The notes beneath the pieces were generated by a model. That model did no database searches. It worked only from the letters and a program-made list of their open reading frames with translations, and was not told where the DNA came from. DNA of 64,000 nucleotides, taken from NCBI GenBank assembly GCA_028718125.1, contig JAQUMN010000007.1, positions 62,001 through 126,000 on the forward strand. Reading direction: 5' to 3'. The stretch's first letter is position 1. Every line of letters begins with the position of its first letter. Position numbers and translations under genes: made by a program. The stretch is from Kiritimatiellia bacterium. Its GTDB lineage: Bacteria > Verrucomicrobiota > Kiritimatiellia > JAAZAB01. This document shows, piece by piece, positions 63,117 through 64,000 of the stretch.

Positions 63117-64000
63117 ATGTCAATTGCCGCCATGTTTGAACGAGTCATGAACCGTGCGCTACTTGGTTTGGGTTTGCTCTGGGCATCCGCGGCCTGCGCC
63201 ACAAACGTGTTTGTCGTGCCGGAAGGCACGCACGCAGTGCAACCCGAATGGGTATATACCAACTGGGCCACGGCCGCCACCAACATCCAGGAGGCGCATG
63301 ACGCCATCGACATCAACGACGGCAATATCATATTCATCACCAACGGACTATACCGTCTGACCAACCAGCTGATGATTACCAAGGGGGTTGTTTTGCGCAG
63401 CTGGAAGGATGGCGCCACCGCGCCCGCGGAGACCATCCTGGACGGCAACAACGACGGCAAGGCCTTGAGCAACCGCGTGATGGTCGTCAGCAACGCGGCC
63501 GCCGTCCTGGACGGCCTGACCATTCAGAACGGCGCCGGGGCTGACTTCGGCGCCGGCATCACTATTTACAAGTGCCTCCTGGTTACAAACTGCATCATTC
63601 AAAACAACATTTCGATGGGGATAGGCTACGGCGGCGGCGGCATCCAGGTATGGACCCCGTGGCTGGGCAAGATCACGCACTGCCTGGTCAGCTCCAACTC
63701 TGCCGGCCGCGGCGGCGGGCTGCTTGTTTATAACGGATCGACCGGGATCATCGAGCATTGCACGATAATTTCAAATTATGCGTCACATCCTAATAATCCC
63801 AACGGGGGTGGAGGGTTAAACATGTATGGCAGTGGTACTGCCCCCTTTCCGACAACTACCGTGACGGCGCGCTGGTGCACGATTGCCTACAACACGGCCA
63901 AGGCCTGCGGCGGTGGTGTGGACATGTATTTCAACGGCGGTGTCGTTGAAAACTGCATGATCGTGTCCAATTATCAAACGACATCAGGCATCCGGCGGGG
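63117..64000 (+). CDS. exported right-handed beta-helix protein (3' end cut by window)
   Basis: At least 294 residues, open to the end of the window. ATG 63117 follows GGAAGG by 8 bases. A signal peptide ends near LLWASAACA. The mature chain shows parallel beta-helix repeats: NVFVVPEGTHAVQPE, TNWATAATNIQEAHDAI, AVLDGLTIQNGAGADFGAGI, then units such as GKITHCLVSSNSAGRGGGL and GGVVENCMIVSNY with aligned Asn/Gly turns. Proteins of this kind are pectate-lyase-like or surface adhesin/autotransporter-like; no catalytic residues can be placed. Many PVC bacteria encode large families of such proteins. The C-terminus, where an anchor or transport domain could be, is not visible. Confidence 0.85.
   Translation, partial: MSIAAMFERVMNRALLGLGLLWASAACATNVFVVPEGTHAVQPEWVYTNWATAATNIQEAHDAIDINDGNIIFITNGLYRLTNQLMITKGVVLRSWKDGATAPAETILDGNNDGKALSNRVMVVSNAAAVLDGLTIQNGAGADFGAGITIYKCLLVTNCIIQNNISMGIGYGGGGIQVWTPWLGKITHCLVSSNSAGRGGGLLVYNGSTGIIEHCTIISNYASHPNNPNGGGGLNMYGSGTAPFPTTTVTARWCTIAYNTAKACGGGVDMYFNGGVVENCMIVSNYQTTSGIRR

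Overview
This 64 kb window is chromosomal DNA (no plasmid or phage backbone is visible) from a Gram-negative bacterium. The best guess is the PVC superphylum, near Kiritimatiellota, Lentisphaerota or Verrucomicrobiota. That placement is an inference from content: an eukaryotic-like Ser/Thr kinase with a leucine-rich sensor, a pyrophosphate-type phosphofructokinase, LptD for an LPS outer membrane, many exported carbohydrate-active and FG-GAP proteins, and several Gfo/Idh oxidoreductases. A marker-gene phylogeny would settle it.

Layout. 1-2722 (minus): gnd, a HAD phosphatase and the start of a NagA-type deacetylase. 2942-8028 (plus): a 1232-residue membrane kinase with LRRs, overlapped by thrC. 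8199-15741: a membrane glycosyltransferase, an exported nitroreductase-like protein, a DUF4139-type protein, a zinc-ribbon protein, an outer-membrane protein and an exported MBL hydrolase. 16171-16915: tRNA-Val with an adjacent decayed integrase. 17036-23699 (minus): two very large exported proteins, one heparinase II/III-like with FG-GAP repeats and one FG-GAP/ASPIC protein. 24024-25989: PhoU-like DUF47 protein, PiT phosphate transporter and a small membrane protein. 26182-26767: a small probable mobile element carrying a GIY-YIG nuclease between two nested pairs of inverted repeats. 26779-34581: an AraC regulator and a run of DegT aminotransferase, Gfo/Idh oxidoreductase, two deacetylase-like proteins, a subtilase-like protein with Cys at the Ser position, and a UroD-like protein. 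This run is the best candidate for an undescribed pathway. 34825-37314: PPi-PFK and a DUF362 ferredoxin-type protein. 37376-42640: GH78-like rhamnosidase, then bioF, bioH and bioC. 42752-47246 (minus): a Gfo/Idh oxidoreductase with a Cys cluster, and LptD. 47325-54929 (minus): the rod-shape set, transcribed mreB-mreC-mreD-mrdA-rodA-rng. 55068-64000 (plus): a left-handed beta-helix sugar-nucleotide-type protein, a ceramidase-like protein, glmM, an LssY-like lipoprotein, tatD, an AsmA-like protein with 11-residue repeats, and a beta-helix exported protein cut by the window end.

Functional threads. Envelope construction is prominent (glmM, mre/mrdA/rodA, LptD, AsmA-like). So is the handling of external polysaccharides (heparinase-like, rhamnosidase-like, FG-GAP and beta-helix proteins, NagA). 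Intergenic spaces hold at least three families of dispersed repeats, with two or more copies each. Some lie inside the rod operon, and one 48-bp palindrome sits in frame inside the kinase gene.
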